Assembly (NCBI GenBank): GCA_018292915.2
Contig: JACVVK020000217.1
Coordinates: forward strand, 121,001-185,000
Direction: 5' to 3'
Length of the DNA: 64,000 nucleotides
From: Batillaria attramentaria
Lineage: Eukaryota > Mollusca > Gastropoda > Batillariidae
In this document: piece by piece, positions 57,567 to 64,000 of the stretch
Layout of the letters: the number at the start of each line of letters is the position of its first letter
Numbering within the stretch: the first letter of the stretch is position 1
Notes under the pieces: generated by a model
The model's input: only the letters and a program-made list of their open reading frames with translations
Told to the model about the DNA's origin: nothing
Database searches by the model: none
Translations under genes and position numbers: made by a program

Positions 57567-57985
57567 TAATTTCAACAAAAAGCCGCAAACAGTTTTCTGT
57601 GTTTATTTGTTATAAATTGCGATTCCTGCGACTGTGCTCAATGCATTCAACTCTGACACAGTTGCAGAGTTTTCAGCGCTTCGGAGACCCTTATAAAACC
57701 AGAGCGTGAGTTTGCGGTGACTTCATTGTGCCTTTGGTCAGTGAGCGAGCCACATCGCTACAGCGTCTAGCCGACGGGTGTTGTGTGCTGCACGAGAAGA
57801 CTGGCCACTGCGATCTTTCTCGCTCAATGTCAGACTGAGATGTGAAATCAGGCTGCCCTTGGTTTTTATAGGGGTTTCAGGGACGCTGAAAACTCTGTAA
57901 CTGTGAGAGAGTTGACTGTATTTTGCACAGTCGGATAGTTTTTTCCAACACTGTTTGTGGTTCTTTGTTGAGACTACACTGAGAA
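57567..57985 (-). mobile_element. Palindromic MITE family A, copy 2
   Basis: Opposite orientation to 9945-10345. Outer arms CAACAAAAAGCCGCAAACAG and GTTTGTGGTTCTTTGTTGAG; inner arms CAACTCTGACACAGTTGC and CTGTGAGAGAGTTGAC. Confidence 0.75.
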
Positions 57986-58229
57986 CTTTTACGCTTGATG
58001 CCACTTGATGCAAAGCAAGCGTGACACAGTAATCCATGGCCGTAGAACACATCACACATGTACCCTGGCGTAAATGTGCTCCGTGAGCAGGAATATGGTT
58101 AAGATGCCGGCTCAGGAAACTTTGAAAATGATGCAGCACTTCGTTTCTTCCATCACCATTTTGTTTGACGTCCAGTGGTTTCAAGCGCAGATACAAGATT
58201 ATTACCACCTGTTGGTCTTTGGCACAGCA

Positions 58230-58535
58230 ATAGTGACGTCGGGCCGTGCAGCGGTTTGGTACAGCAGTCGTGACGTTGGGCGGTGCAGCGGTTTGGTACA
58301 CCAGTGGTGGCGTCAGGCCGTGCAGCGGTTTGGTACACCAGCAGTGACGTCGGGCCGTGCACCAGTTTGGTACATCAGTCGTGACGTCGGGCTGTGCAGA
58401 GATTTGGTATATCAGTCGTGACGTCTGGCCGTCCAGCTGTTTGGTACATCAGCCGTGACTTCGGGCCGTGCAGTGATTTGGTACATCAGTAGTGACGTCG
58501 GGCCGTGCAGCGGTTTGGTACAGCAGCAATAACGT
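58230..58535 (+). repeat. 37-bp array with repeated CRE-like cores upstream of GPCR B
   Basis: About eight units of CAGTCGTGACGTCGGGCCGT and CAGCGGTTTGGTA. Most contain TGACGTC (TGACGTCG rather than the perfect CRE). It ends about 100 bp before the GPCR B start codon, so it could lie in the promoter or 5' UTR. Confidence 0.85.
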
Positions 58536-58631
58536 GATCTGTTGATGAAGCGTTACAGGTAGAAGACTGTGCGTGTCCAGACAGCTCTCACAGGGAGAGT
58601 AATCACCGTTCAGGCCATAACAGACTTCACA

Positions 58632-63823
<5,192 letters not shown>

Positions 63824-63825
<2 letters not shown>

Positions 63826-64000
63826 TCTGATCTGATCTGATCTGATCCAGTTGCTGGCAGGATTTTGTCAGTACTTTGATGTTCCAGCTGGTGACAGGAT
63901 TTTGTCAGCACATAGAGTTCCAGCTGGTGACAGGATTTTGTCAGCACCTAGAGATCCAGCTGGTGACAGGATTTTGTCAGCACATAGAGTTCCAGCTGGT
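63824..64000 (+). repeat. 3' UTR repeats after the GPCR B stop codon
   Basis: GATCT pentamers start inside the stop codon (CTTGATCTGATCTGATCTGA), followed by 37-bp-class units GTTCCAGCTGGTGACAGGAT and TTTGTCAGCACATAGA running off the window. Confidence 0.9.

Overview
This is a stretch of animal nuclear genome, very rich in repeats. It looks like a lophotrochozoan, most likely a mollusc such as a gastropod. That placement is inference, based on intron-rich genes, an expanded SRCR-type receptor, Ginger1 and CR1/L2-type transposons, a recurrent tRNA-derived SINE, and dense microsatellites and minisatellites. There is no sign of bacterial or viral organisation, and no rRNA gene, functional tRNA gene or CRISPR array was seen.

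Three host genes can be reconstructed exon by exon. (1) A minus-strand gene runs from a signal-peptide exon at 44179 to beyond the left part of the window (last exon seen 4124-4281). It encodes a secreted or membrane-anchored protein with seven SRCR domains. I place 14 exons; every junction between domains is phase 1, as expected for shuffled extracellular modules. Exon 9 is one base short of the length its neighbours require. (2) and (3) Two tandem plus-strand paralogous class A GPCRs follow, at 49544-54311 (356 aa) and 58632-63825 (346 aa). They look like members of the adenosine-receptor/MECA cluster and differ by one intron.

The SRCR introns hold most of the mobile elements. They include a 7.3 kb, apparently intact CR1/L2-group LINE (13925-21226) with an SGNH-esterase ORF1 and an EN-RT ORF2. 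They also include a complete but decayed Ginger1 DNA transposon (26294-30829; gypsy-type integrase plus OTU protease, about 230-bp TIRs, CCGG target duplication), a Harbinger-like element (37801-39238), several palindromic MITEs and LINE 3' fragments. Eight SINE copies lie across the window, most with clear target duplications. A frameshifted LINE occupies 522-4061.

The most unusual feature is a set of minisatellites whose units are copies of gene boundaries. In the two GPCR genes and the SRCR gene, tandem arrays with units of 28, 29, 35, 47, 54 and 57 bp carry the real splice acceptor, splice donor or stop codon plus a few bases of exon. One gene therefore carries dozens of decoy splice sites. 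The 3' array of the first GPCR also contains about 39 copies of a perfect Pumilio-type motif, and the array upstream of the second repeats a CRE-like core about eight times. I regard these boundary-derived arrays as the best candidate in the window for something not yet described.
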